NCBI RefSeq assembly: GCF_007678455.1
Contig: NZ_VEEP01000004.1
Coordinates: forward strand, 186,001 to 250,000
Source: Cytobacillus oceanisediminis 2691
Lineage (GTDB): Bacteria > Bacillota > Bacilli > Bacillales > Cytobacillaceae
Direction of reading: 5' to 3'
DNA: 64,000 nt
Program-made: the position numbers and the translations under genes
Shown: positions 11,088 to 20,789 of the stretch, piece by piece
How positions within the stretch are numbered: the stretch's first letter is position 1
How the letters are laid out: each line of letters begins with the position of its first letter
The notes under the pieces: model-generated
What the model saw: the letters and a program-made list of their open reading frames with translations, nothing else
Databases searched by the model: none
What the model was told of the DNA's origin: nothing

Positions 11088-11112
11088 GGCGGCGGCGTAT
11101 GCCGCCTTTTCT
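11088..11112 (+). terminator. Terminator after spoIVB
   Basis: GGCGGC-GTAT-GCCGCC is a GC-rich perfect stem followed by TTTTCTTT. Confidence 0.8.
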
Positions 11113-11132
11113 TTGTTTCATTTTAAAGATTA

Positions 11133-11139
11133 TTCGACA
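11133..11139 (-). promoter_or_regulatory. Upstream 0A box (TTCGACA)
   Basis: TTCGACA is the exact complement of the Spo0A binding core TGTCGAA. It lies about 125 bases before the second box that overlaps the sigma-H promoter, which is the arrangement seen upstream of spo0A in other bacilli. Confidence 0.5.
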
Positions 11140-11243
11140 AATTCCCACTTGCTTTTTTGTCAACTATCGAAATAAGTCGAAAAACAAAGGAAATTGAAGC
11201 AAATATAAGAAAATATTACTTTTTTAAGAAAAAATTAAAAATA

Positions 11244-11270
11244 AGAGGAATTTCTGTTGCATTGTCGAAT
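11244..11270 (+). promoter_or_regulatory. Sigma-H promoter of spo0A with overlapping 0A box
   Basis: AGAGGAATT (11244-11252), an 11-base spacer and GTCGAAT (11264-11270) match the sigma-H consensus RNAGGAWWT-N11/12-RNNGAAT in every defined position. TGTCGAA at 11263-11269 is an exact 0A box laid over the -10 element. This is the expected sporulation-phase promoter Ps with direct Spo0A control, about 75 bases before the spo0A start. Confidence 0.8.
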
Positions 11271-11341
11271 TAGTCATTTAGAATAGAATTTAGAGAAGAT
11301 AATATTTGTGATCATAATTGGATTTGAGGAGGAACCAAGCA

Positions 11342-12136
11342 GTGAACAAAATAAAAGTATGTGTTGTAGATGACAACAGAGAATTGGTAGGTCTTTTGGA
11401 AGAATATATTTCTTCCCAGGAGGATATGGAAATTGTAGGGGTTGCCCATAATGGCCAGGAATGTTTGGAAATGCTGGAAGACACAGACCCTGATGTCTTG
11501 CTTTTAGATATTATCATGCCTCATCTTGATGGTCTGGCGGTGCTTGAAAAACTCCGTGAAATGAAAAAAGGAATCATCCCAAATGTGATCATGCTGACAG
11601 CCTTCGGTCAGGAAGATGTTACGAAAAAAGCTGTAGAGCTTGGAGCATCCTACTTCATCCTGAAACCATTTGACATGGAGCATCTTGCAGGCCATATCCG
11701 CCAGGTAAGCGGCAAGGCGAAATCAGTAGCAAGAAAGCCTTCTTCCATCAATTACGGAAGGTCAAATGCTGAACAGAAGCCTAAGAATCTGGATGCCAGC
11801 ATTACAAGCATCATTCATGAAATTGGTGTTCCTGCCCATATTAAAGGCTATATGTACCTGCGTGAAGCTATTTCAATGGTATACAACGATATTGAACTCC
11901 TTGGCTCGATCACAAAAGTACTCTACCCGGATATCGCGAAAAAATTCAATACAACGGCCAGCCGTGTAGAACGTGCGATCCGACATGCTATTGAGGTTGC
12001 GTGGAGCAGAGGTAACATCGACTCGATTTCTTCACTATTCGGCTATACAGTAAGCATGTCAAAAGCGAAGCCTACAAATTCCGAGTTCATTGCGATGGTT
12101 GCTGACAAGCTGCGTCTGGAGCATAAAGCTTCTTGA
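11342..12136 (+). CDS. spo0A: Sporulation master response regulator Spo0A
   Basis: Spo0A is the phosphorelay-fed transcription factor that commits the cell to sporulation. The 264-residue protein has a receiver domain with the acidic pocket VVDDN (Asp10/Asp11) and phospho-acceptor Asp56 in [13 protein letters not shown] linker leads to the Spo0A-specific DNA-binding domain (about residues 150-260) with [17 protein letters not shown] and the recognition region [16 protein letters not shown]. The start is GTG at 11342 behind GGAGGAA; it sets the receiver Asp at 56 as in B. subtilis. It follows spoIVB, as in most spore formers, with its own regulated promoter. Confidence 0.97.
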   Translation: MNKIKVCVVDDNRELVGLLEEYISSQEDMEIVGVAHNGQECLEMLEDTDPDVLLLDIIMPHLDGLAVLEKLREMKKGIIPNVIMLTAFGQEDVTKKAVELGASYFILKPFDMEHLAGHIRQVSGKAKSVARKPSSINYGRSNAEQKPKNLDASITSIIHEIGVPAHIKGYMYLREAISMVYNDIELLGSITKVLYPDIAKKFNTTASRVERAIRHAIEVAWSRGNIDSISSLFGYTVSMSKAKPTNSEFIAMVADKLRLEHKAS

Positions 12137-12180
12137 AAGAGTTAGACTAGATTTAGCTATTTTTTCATATTTCATAACGA

Positions 12181-12228
12181 CATCTTACTTGATTTCGATT
12201 CAACTCGAAATCAAGTAAGATGTTTTTA
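12181..12228 (+). terminator. Terminator after spo0A
   Basis: An 18-bp perfect stem (CATCTTACTTGATTTCGA and its complement, six-base loop) is followed by TTTTTATTTTT. Confidence 0.9.
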
Positions 12229-12301
12229 TTTTTCGTGGTAGAAGGTTGGTCAATGGCATGTCTGCATATTATGATATATATTGTGACAGGAGATGACTAA
12301 A

Positions 12302-12331
12302 AAATAAAAAAAACGCCCATAGGCGCCTTAA
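12302..12331 (-). terminator. Terminator of the YycC-like gene
   Basis: On the minus strand a short CGCC-TAT-GGGCG hairpin is followed by eight T residues, just after the stop codon of the 46-residue gene. Confidence 0.55.
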
Positions 12332-12336
12332 AAAAG

Positions 12337-12477
12337 TCAGTTCTCCTTATCCTTGTCAAGTTCGGCAAGTTTTTGCAAAAGGATATGCTGTGGCATATGC
12401 ATGATCTGTTCAACTGGAACTCCTAATTTTTCTGAGAGTTTGATTGCCGTCTCGGCAGAAATATGAAGTGGTCTCAT
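12337..12477 (-). CDS. YycC-like small protein (46 residues)
   Basis: This short minus-strand gene encodes 46 residues: MRPLHISAETAIKLSEKLGV, a PVEQIMHMPQHILLQKLAEL segment and a charged DKDKEN tail. The MRPLxIS start and HMPQHIL motif resemble the YycC-like family of small Bacillaceae proteins of unknown function. A near-perfect TGGAGGTAG ribosome site lies eight bases before the ATG, and a small terminator follows. It is placed head-to-head with the glycerophosphodiesterase gene, with 39 bases between the starts. Function is not known; the coding call rests on the ribosome site and the recognised motif. Confidence 0.75.
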   Translation of the reverse strand: MRPLHISAETAIKLSEKLGVPVEQIMHMPQHILLQKLAELDKDKEN

Positions 12478-12516
12478 TGTTACTACCTCCAAATAAAAAG
12501 ATGGGTGTGATGGTTT

Positions 12517-13251
12517 ATGACTTTAATTTTAGCACATCGTGGCTATGCTGCTGAATATCCGGAAAATACAATGCTCGCTTTTAAAGAAGCCGAAAAGGCA
12601 GGTGCCGATGGACTTGAGCTTGATGTCCAGATGACGAAAGACGGTGAGCTGGTAGTCATACACGATGAAAAGGTCGATCGGACAACGGGTGGGACGGGAT
12701 TGGTTAAGGACTATAATTATAAGGAATTAAGGAAATTGGATGCTCGCTTTAAGTTCACTAAGTTATCTGAAAAACAGCAGATTCCTGCTCTCGATGAAGT
12801 CCTTGAGTGGCTGGCAGGTACGGTTTTGAACTGCAATGTAGAACTTAAAAACACCATTATTCCATATGAAGGCATGGAAGAAAAAGTGATAAATATGATA
12901 AGGGATTATCAATTATCTGACAGGATCATTATTTCATCCTTTAATCATTATAGCATTGTCCATAGCTATATGATGGCACCTGATATTGAAATTGCTCCTT
13001 TGCTTTCTGAAGGCTTATATATGCCCTGGGTTTACGCGCAATCAATCAGGGCAAAAGGATTCCATCCTCATTGGAGAGCGGCGCCGGACGAAATCATCAA
13101 ATCGTCACTTGAAAGCGGGATTGAAGTGAGGCCATATACGGTCAATAAGGATGCCGAACTGGATAGATTGTTCAGGGTAAATTGCAGTGCGGTCATCACA
13201 GATGACCCGGCAAAGGCGTTCCAAATAAGGGGAAATAAAAAACAGGCCTGA
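12517..13251 (+). CDS. yqiK: Glycerophosphodiester phosphodiesterase
   Basis: The enzyme hydrolyses glycerophosphodiesters to glycerol 3-phosphate and an alcohol. The 244-residue protein is a complete GDPD TIM barrel. It has HRG near residue 6, the PENTMLAFKEAEKAGAD segment, the metal-binding GLELDVQMTKDG, the catalytic VIHDEKVDRTT, and the C-terminal ITDDPAKAF. There is no signal peptide, so it acts in the cytoplasm, unlike secreted GlpQ. The ATG follows a GGGTGTGAT stretch. It ends in a bidirectional terminator shared with the convergent yqzF. This is the position of yqiK in B. subtilis. Confidence 0.9.
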   Translation: MTLILAHRGYAAEYPENTMLAFKEAEKAGADGLELDVQMTKDGELVVIHDEKVDRTTGGTGLVKDYNYKELRKLDARFKFTKLSEKQQIPALDEVLEWLAGTVLNCNVELKNTIIPYEGMEEKVINMIRDYQLSDRIIISSFNHYSIVHSYMMAPDIEIAPLLSEGLYMPWVYAQSIRAKGFHPHWRAAPDEIIKSSLESGIEVRPYTVNKDAELDRLFRVNCSAVITDDPAKAFQIRGNKKQA

Positions 13252-13271
13252 GAAACTCAAGGCCTGTTTTG
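13239..13271. terminator. Bidirectional terminator between yqiK and yqzF
   Basis: AAAACAGGCC and GGCCTGTTTT form a stem flanked by A and T tracts. It spans the ends of both convergent genes. Confidence 0.8.
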
Positions 13272-13520
13272 CTTTTTATTGCTATCAGGTATACGGAAGA
13301 ATGCCTGTACCTTATTCCTCTTACGGTCACGATGCAGAATGAAACCTGCGATGAATCCCAGTCCGGCCAGGAAAAAGATGAGTCCGGCCAGGAACTGAAG
13401 CCATAAATAGGGAAAGGGTGACTGCAAAATCCCGAAAACCATATCGCGCATCAGTTTTACACCCAAAGCAGCAATGACACCTGGTATCAGCATGACGATT
13501 AACGCTACAATCCTGATCAT
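13257..13520 (-). CDS. yqzF: DUF2627 membrane protein YqzF
   Basis: The 87-residue product has two hydrophobic segments (about residues 3-22 and 37-62), then a basic tail (HRDRKRNKVQ). Length, start MIRIVALIVMLIPGVIAALG and position next to yqiK match the DUF2627/YqzF family. A GAGGGG ribosome site precedes the ATG. It is transcribed towards yqiK and away from bkdR. The role is unknown; two membrane spans suggest a small inner-membrane protein. Confidence 0.85.
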   Translation of the reverse strand: MIRIVALIVMLIPGVIAALGVKLMRDMVFGILQSPFPYLWLQFLAGLIFFLAGLGFIAGFILHRDRKRNKVQAFFRIPDSNKKQNRP

Positions 13521-13733
13521 TTGGTAACCCCTCGTAATTTGTCCTCTTAAGAAAGTATACTTAACGCGCGGTTTTTCCGCAATATATGTTGCTCATGGTA
13601 TATTATCCGCATAAAAGTTAAAAAACAAAGAAATTTGTCAGCCCATTCAAAAAGCATTACAATATATTTGAAAGAATTTGCAGACTATAAAATGCAATCC
13701 ATGAAATATTTTTCCGACATGTGGTGGACAATT

Positions 13734-15794
13734 ATGCAAAGAATAATGATTGTAGGTGCAGGTAAGGGTGGGACGGCCATCCTGGACATTTTTAAACAAA
13801 CGGCCGATGTAGCCGCTGTGGTGGACATTAATCCGAATGCTCCTGGAATACTGGCTGCGAAGGAAGCTGGTATTCCAACCGGGACAGACTGGCAAGCAAA
13901 TATGTCCGATGAATTGGACATTGTCATTGAAGTGACCGGGGATGAAAAAGTTTTCCGTGAATTAAGAGATGCACGCAGTAAAAACACTGTGCTGATCCCA
14001 GGAAGTGTCGCCTTCCTCCTTGCTACCTTGTTAGAAGAAAAGGAAGAGTTGATCAAGACTCTCAGAAAAATTACATATGAACACGATTTAATCTTTAATT
14101 CCTCAGGAGATGGCATGGTCGTCATCAATACAGAGGGAACGGTAACTTTGTTCAATAAGAGCGCAGAAAAAATCATCGGGAACAAAAGGGAGCTTGCTGA
14201 AGGACGGCATGTACTTGAGATTATTCCGACCAGCAAACTTCCGAGAGTCCTCCATACGAGGAAGGTAGAGTCCAATCAGGAATTATTGCTGCCCAATGGG
14301 TCGAAGATCATCACGACAAGAATTCCGATCATTGATGAGAATGACCAGCTGATTGGTGCGTTTTCCGTCTTCAAGGATATTACAGAAGTAGTCAATCTTG
14401 CGGAAGAAATAACAAACCTGAAAGAAATCCAAACGATGCTCCAGGCAATCATTCATTCCAGTGATGAGGCGATATCCGTAGTAGATGAAGATGGCCGGGG
14501 CATTATGATTAATCCTGCCTACACTAGAATAACCGGGCTAAAAGAAGAAGAAGTAATCGGACAGCCGGCAACTGCAGATATCTCCGAGGGAGAAAGCATG
14601 CATATGAAGGTTCTGAAGACAAGAAGGCCTGTTCGCGGAGCTGCCATGAGGGTTGGTCCGAATAAAAAGGAAGTAGTCGTGAATGTAGCCCCAATCATTG
14701 TGGATGGGAAACTGAAGGGTAGTGTAGGGGTCATCCATGATATGTCTGAGATCCAGAGTCTGAACAGGGAACTCAATCGCGCAAGGCAAATCATCAGGAC
14801 CCTTGAAGCGAAATATTCGTTTGAGGATATAATCGGCCAATCGGAAGAAATGACGATTCCGATTGAACAGGCGAAGCTTGGTGCGAAAACACCTGCCACT
14901 GTCCTCCTCCGGGGCGAGTCAGGTACAGGAAAGGAGCTTTTTGCCCATGCGATCCACAATGCCAGTGACCGCAAGTTCAACAAGTTCATTCGTGTAAATT
15001 GTGCCGCTATTTCTGAGTCGCTGCTGGAAAGTGAACTTTTTGGTTATGAAGAAGGGGCTTTCTCAGGTGCTAAAAGAGGCGGGAAACGCGGTTTCTTTGA
15101 AGAAGCCAATAACGGAAGCATCTTTCTTGATGAAATCGGTGAGTTGCCGGCAAATACACAGGCTAAGTTGCTTCGGGTCCTGCAGGAAAGGGAAATAGTC
15201 CGTGTTGGAGGCACGAAACCGGTGCCAATCAATGTCCGGGTCATCGCTGCAACCAATATGAATCTTGAAAAAGGGATAGCGAATGGCAGTTTTAGGGAAG
15301 ATTTATACTATCGTCTGAACAGAATGCCGATCCATATACCTCCTCTCAGGAGAAGGAAAGATGATATTCCGTTGCTTTGCGAAAGGCTGATCCGAAAAAT
15401 TAATCAGGACTATGGACGAAATGTTGATGGTGTCTCTGATGAGGCCATCAAGAAACTAATGCAATATGACTGGCCAGGGAATGTCAGGGAACTGGAGAAT
15501 GTGTTGGGCAGAGCGATCATCTTCCTTAATTATAACGAAACAATCATCCAGGAAGAACATTTACCCGAACTCCAGAATAGCCAGGCTAAGGAAAAGGAAG
15601 ATGACTATGGCCAAACAATACCTTCAGAGACTCTGGCGGTCCAGTTGGAAAGATACGAAGCAAAAGTAATAAGATCTACCCTTAATGCGGTGAATGGCAA
15701 TAAAACAGCTGCTTCTAAATTACTGGGCATCTCTGTAAGGAATCTGTATTATAAACTCGAAAAATATGGTATTGAAATGAATGGCATGCAATAA
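13734..15794 (+). CDS. bkdR: Sigma-54-dependent transcriptional activator BkdR
   Basis: BkdR activates the branched-chain keto acid operon with sigma-54 (SigL). From the ATG at 13734 the protein is 686 residues. An N-terminal Rossmann-like part begins [17 protein letters not shown]. Two PAS domains follow (about 115-230 and 235-350). The AAA+ domain has Walker A GESGTGKE near 393, the sigma-54 contact loop GAFSGA near 441, and FLDEIGELP near 463. A Fis-type helix-turn-helix is at the C terminus ([20 protein letters not shown]). The frame extends upstream to 13635, but that part looks non-coding. Its presumed target promoter lies directly downstream and overlaps its end. Confidence 0.93.
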   Translation: MQRIMIVGAGKGGTAILDIFKQTADVAAVVDINPNAPGILAAKEAGIPTGTDWQANMSDELDIVIEVTGDEKVFRELRDARSKNTVLIPGSVAFLLATLLEEKEELIKTLRKITYEHDLIFNSSGDGMVVINTEGTVTLFNKSAEKIIGNKRELAEGRHVLEIIPTSKLPRVLHTRKVESNQELLLPNGSKIITTRIPIIDENDQLIGAFSVFKDITEVVNLAEEITNLKEIQTMLQAIIHSSDEAISVVDEDGRGIMINPAYTRITGLKEEEVIGQPATADISEGESMHMKVLKTRRPVRGAAMRVGPNKKEVVVNVAPIIVDGKLKGSVGVIHDMSEIQSLNRELNRARQIIRTLEAKYSFEDIIGQSEEMTIPIEQAKLGAKTPATVLLRGESGTGKELFAHAIHNASDRKFNKFIRVNCAAISESLLESELFGYEEGAFSGAKRGGKRGFFEEANNGSIFLDEIGELPANTQAKLLRVLQEREIVRVGGTKPVPINVRVIAATNMNLEKGIANGSFREDLYYRLNRMPIHIPPLRRRKDDIPLLCERLIRKINQDYGRNVDGVSDEAIKKLMQYDWPGNVRELENVLGRAIIFLNYNETIIQEEHLPELQNSQAKEKEDDYGQTIPSETLAVQLERYEAKVIRSTLNAVNGNKTAASKLLGISVRNLYYKLEKYGIEMNGMQ

Positions 15795-15820
15795 ATTTCA
15801 TACCATGCAATTTATTGCAT
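15784..15820 (+). promoter_or_regulatory. Probable BkdR upstream activating sites
   Basis: A perfect palindrome ATGCAATTTATTGCAT (15805-15820) and a related copy around 15784-15800 (GCATGCAATAAATTTCAT) lie 45-80 bases before the -24/-12 promoter. The first copy overlaps the end of bkdR. Position and symmetry fit enhancer sites for a sigma-54 activator; binding is inferred. Confidence 0.6.
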
Positions 15821-15862
15821 AATACTTTTCGGGAAAAGTAAAGCGTTTTCACGATTTTTTGT

Positions 15863-15878
15863 TGGCACGCTTCTTGCA
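15863..15878 (+). promoter_or_regulatory. Sigma-54 (SigL) -24/-12 promoter of the bkd operon
   Basis: TGGCAC-GCTTC-TTGCA matches the sigma-54 consensus TGGCAC-N5-TTGCW exactly. The start of transcription should lie near 15889, about 40 bases before the ptb start. Confidence 0.9.
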
Positions 15879-15928
15879 TATATAAATAACGGGTGATGCG
15901 CAAAAGAAAGAAAGGGTTGACTCAACAC

Positions 15929-16834
15929 ATGAAACTTGACTCACTAATCAGCATGGCATCCCAAAATGGCAGGAAAACCATTGCTGTGGCAGCAGCAGAG
16001 GATACAGAGGTATTAGAAGCGGTTGCCGAGGCTGTTAAGAGGAACCTGGCCGATTTCCTTCTTTATGGAGATGAAGAGGAAATCAAAAGGATCATTGCCG
16101 TACAGCATCCTGAACTAGCAAGTCATAAAGGGATTGAAATTATCTCTGCACCTAATAATAATATGGCCGCAGAGATGGCAGTGAAAGCTGTCACTTCGAA
16201 TGAAGCACAGGTAGTGATGAAGGGGAATATCCCGACGGCGGCAATCCTGAAGGCTGTCCTGAATAAGGAGTATGGCCTCAGAACGGGTGCGGTATTATCC
16301 CATGTAGCAGTGTTTGAAGTGCCGGGATATGATCGCTACACAATCGTTACCGATGCTGCGATGAATATAGCGCCGGATCTTGAACAAAAAGCGCAAATCA
16401 TAAAAAATGCCGTCCGGGTAGCCCATTCGATCGGTATTGATATGCCAAAAGTAGCACCACTTGCAGCGGTGGAAGTAGTCAATCCCGCTATGCAGGCCAC
16501 ACTTGATGCAGCAGCATTGACGGTCATGAATCAAAGAGGGCAAATTTCCGGTTGTATTGTGGACGGCCCGCTCGCGCTTGATAACGCGGTTTCACAGCTG
16601 GCTGCAGAGCACAAGGGAATCAAGAGTGATGTTGCCGGGAAAGCTGATATCCTTTTAGTCCCTGCGATCGAAGTCGGCAATGTACTTTATAAATCATTAG
16701 TTTATTTTGCCAATGCAAAAGTTGGCGCAGTCATATCAGGGGCGAAAGCTCCAATCGTGTTAACATCCAGGGCAGATACAGCCGAAAGCAAGCTTTATTC
16801 TCTTGCGCTGGCGTTATGCTCTGCTGAAAAATAA
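15929..16834 (+). CDS. ptb: Phosphate butyryltransferase
   Basis: Ptb exchanges CoA for phosphate on (branched) butyryl-CoA. With butyrate kinase it makes ATP from acyl-CoAs released by the keto acid dehydrogenase. The 301-residue protein is a full PTA/PTB-family enzyme ([65 protein letters not shown]). The frame is open back to 15893, but transcription should begin only near 15889, so I chose the ATG at 15929 ([10 protein letters not shown]). It is the first gene of the operon and corresponds to B. subtilis yqiS. Confidence 0.9.
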   Translation: MKLDSLISMASQNGRKTIAVAAAEDTEVLEAVAEAVKRNLADFLLYGDEEEIKRIIAVQHPELASHKGIEIISAPNNNMAAEMAVKAVTSNEAQVVMKGNIPTAAILKAVLNKEYGLRTGAVLSHVAVFEVPGYDRYTIVTDAAMNIAPDLEQKAQIIKNAVRVAHSIGIDMPKVAPLAAVEVVNPAMQATLDAAALTVMNQRGQISGCIVDGPLALDNAVSQLAAEHKGIKSDVAGKADILLVPAIEVGNVLYKSLVYFANAKVGAVISGAKAPIVLTSRADTAESKLYSLALALCSAEK

Positions 16835-16862
16835 CCTACATAAATCAGAGGGGGAACTAGAA

Positions 16863-17957
16863 ATGGAAATCTTCAAGTATCTTGAACAGTATGATTATGA
16901 GCAGGTAGTGTTTTGCCAGGATAAGCAATCAGGTTTGAAAGCGATTATCGCAATCCATGATACAACTTTAGGGCCAGCTTTGGGCGGTACCCGTATGTGG
17001 ACTTACGCTTCAGAAGAAGCAGCGATCGAAGATGCTCTTAGACTGGCAAAGGGCATGACTTATAAGAATGCGGCAGCTGGCCTCAACCTTGGCGGTGGAA
17101 AAACGGTCATCATCGGCGACCCTCGCAAGGACAAGAACGAAGAAATGTTCCGTGCCTTTGGCCGTTATATCCAGGGATTGAATGGCAGATACATCACTGC
17201 TGAAGATGTTGGTACAACCGTGGCTGACATGGACCTTATCCATGAAGAAACAGACTATGTAACAGGTATTTCACCAGCATTCGGTTCATCAGGCAATCCA
17301 TCACCAGTAACTGCTTACGGAGTATACAGAGGAATGAAGGCAGCTGCGAAGGAAGCATTCGGCACTGATTCTCTTGAAGGTAAGACGATCGCCGTCCAGG
17401 GTGTAGGGAATGTCGCATATAATCTATGCCGCCACCTTCATGAAGAAGGCGCTCAGCTGATCGTGACTGACATCAATAAAGAAGCAGTCCAGAGAGCGGT
17501 TGAGGAATTCGGGGCAAAGGCAGTTGAACCAGATGAGATCTATAGTGTTGACTGTGATATTTATGCTCCTTGTGCATTAGGTGCGGTCATCAATGATGAA
17601 ACGATTCCTCAAATTAAGGCAAAGGTTATTGCCGGTGCAGCAAATAACCAGTTGAAGGATACCAAGCATGGCGACATCATCCACGAAATGGGCATTGTTT
17701 ACGCTCCGGATTATGTCATCAACGCAGGCGGAGTTATCAACGTAGCGGATGAGCTGTATGGCTACAATGCGGAGAGAGCAATGAAAAAGGTTGAAACGAT
17801 TTATAACAATATTGAAAAAGTTATTGAAATTGCCAAGAGGGACGGTATCCCTACGTATAAAGCGGCAGACCGTATGGCAGAAGAACGCATTGAGAGAATG
17901 CGCAATTCCCGCAGCCAGTTCCTGCAAAACGGCCACCATATCTTAAGCCGCCGCTAA
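16863..17957 (+). CDS. bcd: Leucine (branched-chain amino acid) dehydrogenase
   Basis: Bcd deaminates Leu, Val and Ile to their 2-keto acids with NAD, feeding the dehydrogenase encoded downstream. The 364-residue protein has the Glu/Leu/Phe/Val dehydrogenase signature ([15 protein letters not shown], catalytic Lys about residue 80), TAEDVGTT, and the Rossmann motif [15 protein letters not shown]. It ends with a [10 protein letters not shown] to ERMR helical tail. A strong GAGGGGGAAC site precedes the ATG. An open extension to 16803 only overlaps ptb. Confidence 0.95.
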   Translation: MEIFKYLEQYDYEQVVFCQDKQSGLKAIIAIHDTTLGPALGGTRMWTYASEEAAIEDALRLAKGMTYKNAAAGLNLGGGKTVIIGDPRKDKNEEMFRAFGRYIQGLNGRYITAEDVGTTVADMDLIHEETDYVTGISPAFGSSGNPSPVTAYGVYRGMKAAAKEAFGTDSLEGKTIAVQGVGNVAYNLCRHLHEEGAQLIVTDINKEAVQRAVEEFGAKAVEPDEIYSVDCDIYAPCALGAVINDETIPQIKAKVIAGAANNQLKDTKHGDIIHEMGIVYAPDYVINAGGVINVADELYGYNAERAMKKVETIYNNIEKVIEIAKRDGIPTYKAADRMAEERIERMRNSRSQFLQNGHHILSRR

Positions 17958-18059
17958 TCCGGGGGTTTTCAAGGAATGTTCTTTTCTCCATCTGTGTGAA
18001 TATCAGCATGATTTCTGCGATGCGAAAAAAAGAAAACATGCCTTAATCAAAAATGATTT

Positions 18060-18095
18060 GCAGAGTGCGCTGAATCGACCCTTCGGCGCCTCTGC
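18060..18095 (+). other. Stem-loop in the bcd-buk gap
   Basis: GCAGAGTGCGC and GCGCCTCTGC can pair across a 15-base loop. No T-tract follows, so it is not a standard terminator. It may be an mRNA-processing or stabilising hairpin inside the bkd transcript; that role is inference. Nothing else is seen in this 200-base gap. Confidence 0.4.
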
Positions 18096-18160
18096 TGTTT
18101 CCTAAATGCTACTGACATTACGGATTGGAACCAGCCCGTAAGCAAATTGGAGGTTTAACT

Positions 18161-19246
18161 GTGCAACAAACAGAACATCGGATTCTAGTCATTAATCCAG
18201 GATCTACATCAACGAAAATAGGTGTTTTTGATAACGAAGTATCGATTTTCGAAAAAACAATCCGGCATGATTCAGCTGTCATCAACTCCTATGAAACCAT
18301 CATCGATCAATACGAATTCAGGAAGAATACGATACTTGAAACGCTTGATACCGAAGGCATCAACATTTCAAAATTGAGTGCTGTTTGTGGGCGCGGCGGT
18401 CTTTTACGGCCAATTGAAGGCGGAACATATGCAGTTAACAATAAGATGCTTGAAGACCTGCGGGCAGGTTACTCTGGCCAGCACGCATCAAATCTGGGCG
18501 GTATCTTGGCTTATGAAATCGCTTCAGGCTTGAACATTCCTTCATTTATTGTAGACCCGGTCGTGGTCGATGAACTTGACCCGATCGCACGAGTTTCAGG
18601 GTTCTCGCTGATTGAACGGAAGAGCATTTTCCATGCTCTGAACCAGAAGGCGGTTGCGCGAAGGGTTGCCAGAGAGCTTGGCCGGAAGTATGAAGAGCTT
18701 AACCTCATTATTACCCATCTTGGCGGAGGTATCACTGTAGGAGCCCATAAAAGGGGCAGGGTTGTTGATGTGAACAATGGTCTGCATGGTGATGGTCCAT
18801 TCAGTCCCGAACGCGCAGGCACAGTACCTGCTGGAGACCTGGTTCAGCTATGCTTCTCAGGAGATTTCTTCCGGGATGAAGTGATGAAAAAGCTTGTCGG
18901 CCAGGGAGGTCTTGTTGGCTACCTGGGCACGAATGATGCGGTCAAGGTCGAAAAGATGATCAAGCAGGGGGATGAAAAAGCGAAGCTTGTATATGACGCG
19001 ATGGCATATCAGGTAGCCAAAGAAATCGGTTCTGCCAGCGCGGTCCTATCAGGAAAAGTAGACGCAATCGTCCTTACAGGCGGACTTGCGTACGGCAAAG
19101 AGTTCGTACAGGAAATTTCAGAACGGATCAACTGGATCGCAGACGTAATCGTCCATCCCGGTGAAAACGAATTGCAGGCCCTTGCAGAGGGAGCTCTTCG
19201 AATTTTACGGAACGAGGAAGATGTAAAGGAATATCCTGGCCGATAA
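18161..19246 (+). CDS. buk: Butyrate kinase
   Basis: Buk transfers phosphate from (iso)butyryl phosphate to ADP, completing substrate-level phosphorylation started by Ptb. The 361-residue protein is an acetokinase-family enzyme ([15 protein letters not shown] at the N terminus, [51 protein letters not shown], and [11 protein letters not shown] near the C terminus). The start is GTG behind TTGGAGGTTT; the open frame to 18125 lacks a ribosome site. Confidence 0.94.
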   Translation: MQQTEHRILVINPGSTSTKIGVFDNEVSIFEKTIRHDSAVINSYETIIDQYEFRKNTILETLDTEGINISKLSAVCGRGGLLRPIEGGTYAVNNKMLEDLRAGYSGQHASNLGGILAYEIASGLNIPSFIVDPVVVDELDPIARVSGFSLIERKSIFHALNQKAVARRVARELGRKYEELNLIITHLGGGITVGAHKRGRVVDVNNGLHGDGPFSPERAGTVPAGDLVQLCFSGDFFRDEVMKKLVGQGGLVGYLGTNDAVKVEKMIKQGDEKAKLVYDAMAYQVAKEIGSASAVLSGKVDAIVLTGGLAYGKEFVQEISERINWIADVIVHPGENELQALAEGALRILRNEEDVKEYPGR

Positions 19247-19302
19247 TCATGCATGGCTGAAGTTGAACAAAATTAGTTGATTTATATAGAGGAGGGATTC
19301 AG

Positions 19303-20724
19303 ATGGCTCAAGAATATGATTTAGTCATTCTCGGAGGCGGTACAGGAGGATACGTAGCAGCAATCAGGGCTTCTCAGCTTGGGTTGAAAACTGCCATCGT
19401 TGAAAAGGGTAAGCTGGGTGGTACATGCCTTCATAAAGGCTGTATTCCAAGCAAGGCTTTACTAAGAAGTGCTGAAGTGTATGCAACTGCAAAGAAAAGT
19501 GAAAACTTCGGGATAACAGTTGGCGAGGTTGCGGTGAATTTCACCAAGGTGCAGGAAAGGAAAGAGAAGATTGTCGAGCAGCTCCATAAAGGAGTCCAGC
19601 ACCTGATGAAACAGGGGAAAATCGATGTCTATGAAGGTTTGGGAAGAATCCTGGGGCCTTCTATTTTCTCACCTATGCCGGGTACGATTTCTGTAGAAAT
19701 GAACAATGGCGAAGAAAACGAGATGCTAATCCCTAAAAATGTGATTGTAGCGACAGGGTCACGTCCAAGGACTCTGCCAGGGCTTGAAGCAGACGGCCAA
19801 TATGTCATGACCTCTGATGAAGCACTTATCATGGAAGATCTTCCAAAGTCGATCATCATCGTTGGCGGAGGCGTCATTGGGATTGAGTGGGCTTCCATGC
19901 TTGCTGATTTCGGAACAGAAGTTACAGTCATTGAGTATGCTGATCGAATTGTCCCAACAGAAGACAAGGAAGTTTCAAGAGAGATGCAGCGCGCGATGAA
20001 GAAAAAGGGCGTGAAAATCATTACAAGCGCCAAAGTATTATCTGAGACACTTCAAAAAGGTGATGGAGTCACGATCAGTGCCGAGGTTAAAGGTGAAACG
20101 AAAGAATTCACCGCTGAAAAATTACTGGTCTCTGTTGGACGCCAGGCTAATGTTGAAGGAATTGGACTTGAGAATACAGAAATCCAGCTTGAAAGAGGCT
20201 TCATCCAGACAAACGAATTTTTCCAGACGAAGGAATCCCATATTTATGCGATTGGTGATGTCATTGGCGGACTACAGCTTGCGCACGTAGCATCTCATGA
20301 AGGGATTGTAGCTGTCGAGCATATTGCCGGGGAAAATCCTCATCCAATCGATTATACGCTAGTCTCTAAATGCATCTACAGCTCTCCAGAAGCTGCGAGC
20401 GTCGGTCTGACAGAGGATGAAGCAAAAGAAAAAGGCTTTGAAGTAAAGACTGGGAAATTCTCTTTTAAAGCAATTGGCAAGGCACTTGTTTATGGCGAAT
20501 CTGACGGTTTTGTAAAAATTGTGGCTGATAAAGAAACGGATGATATTCTTGGAGTCCATATGATCGGGCCGCATGTTACTGACATGATCTCAGAAGCTGG
20601 CCTGGCAAAAGTTCTTGATGCAACTCCGTGGGAAGTTGCCCATACAATCCATCCTCACCCAACTTTGTCAGAGGCAATCGGTGAAGCGGCCCTGGCTGTG
20701 GATGGAAAAGCAATCCATTCTTAA
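19303..20724 (+). CDS. lpdV: Dihydrolipoyl dehydrogenase (E3) of the branched-chain complex
   Basis: LpdV reoxidises the lipoyl arm of the branched-chain 2-oxo acid dehydrogenase, passing electrons through FAD and a disulfide to NAD. The 473-residue protein has the FAD motif LGGGTGGYVAAIRA, the redox-active GGTCLHKGCIPSKALL, the NAD motif IVGGGVIGIEWASM, YAIGDVIGG, and the C-terminal HPHPTLSEA with catalytic His and Glu. A GAGGAGGGATT site precedes the ATG. It is specific to the bkd operon and separate from any pyruvate dehydrogenase E3. Confidence 0.95.
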   Translation: MAQEYDLVILGGGTGGYVAAIRASQLGLKTAIVEKGKLGGTCLHKGCIPSKALLRSAEVYATAKKSENFGITVGEVAVNFTKVQERKEKIVEQLHKGVQHLMKQGKIDVYEGLGRILGPSIFSPMPGTISVEMNNGEENEMLIPKNVIVATGSRPRTLPGLEADGQYVMTSDEALIMEDLPKSIIIVGGGVIGIEWASMLADFGTEVTVIEYADRIVPTEDKEVSREMQRAMKKKGVKIITSAKVLSETLQKGDGVTISAEVKGETKEFTAEKLLVSVGRQANVEGIGLENTEIQLERGFIQTNEFFQTKESHIYAIGDVIGGLQLAHVASHEGIVAVEHIAGENPHPIDYTLVSKCIYSSPEAASVGLTEDEAKEKGFEVKTGKFSFKAIGKALVYGESDGFVKIVADKETDDILGVHMIGPHVTDMISEAGLAKVLDATPWEVAHTIHPHPTLSEAIGEAALAVDGKAIHS

Positions 20725-20789
20725 TTTTTCTTGGGACAGAAACTCTTTTCCGAGGAGAAGAGCTGTACGAACAAATGGGAGGTATAAAA

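Noticed and set aside
14519-14989. 156-codon minus-strand ORF inside bkdR
   Set aside because: It is antisense to the PAS/AAA+ coding region and has no family resemblance.
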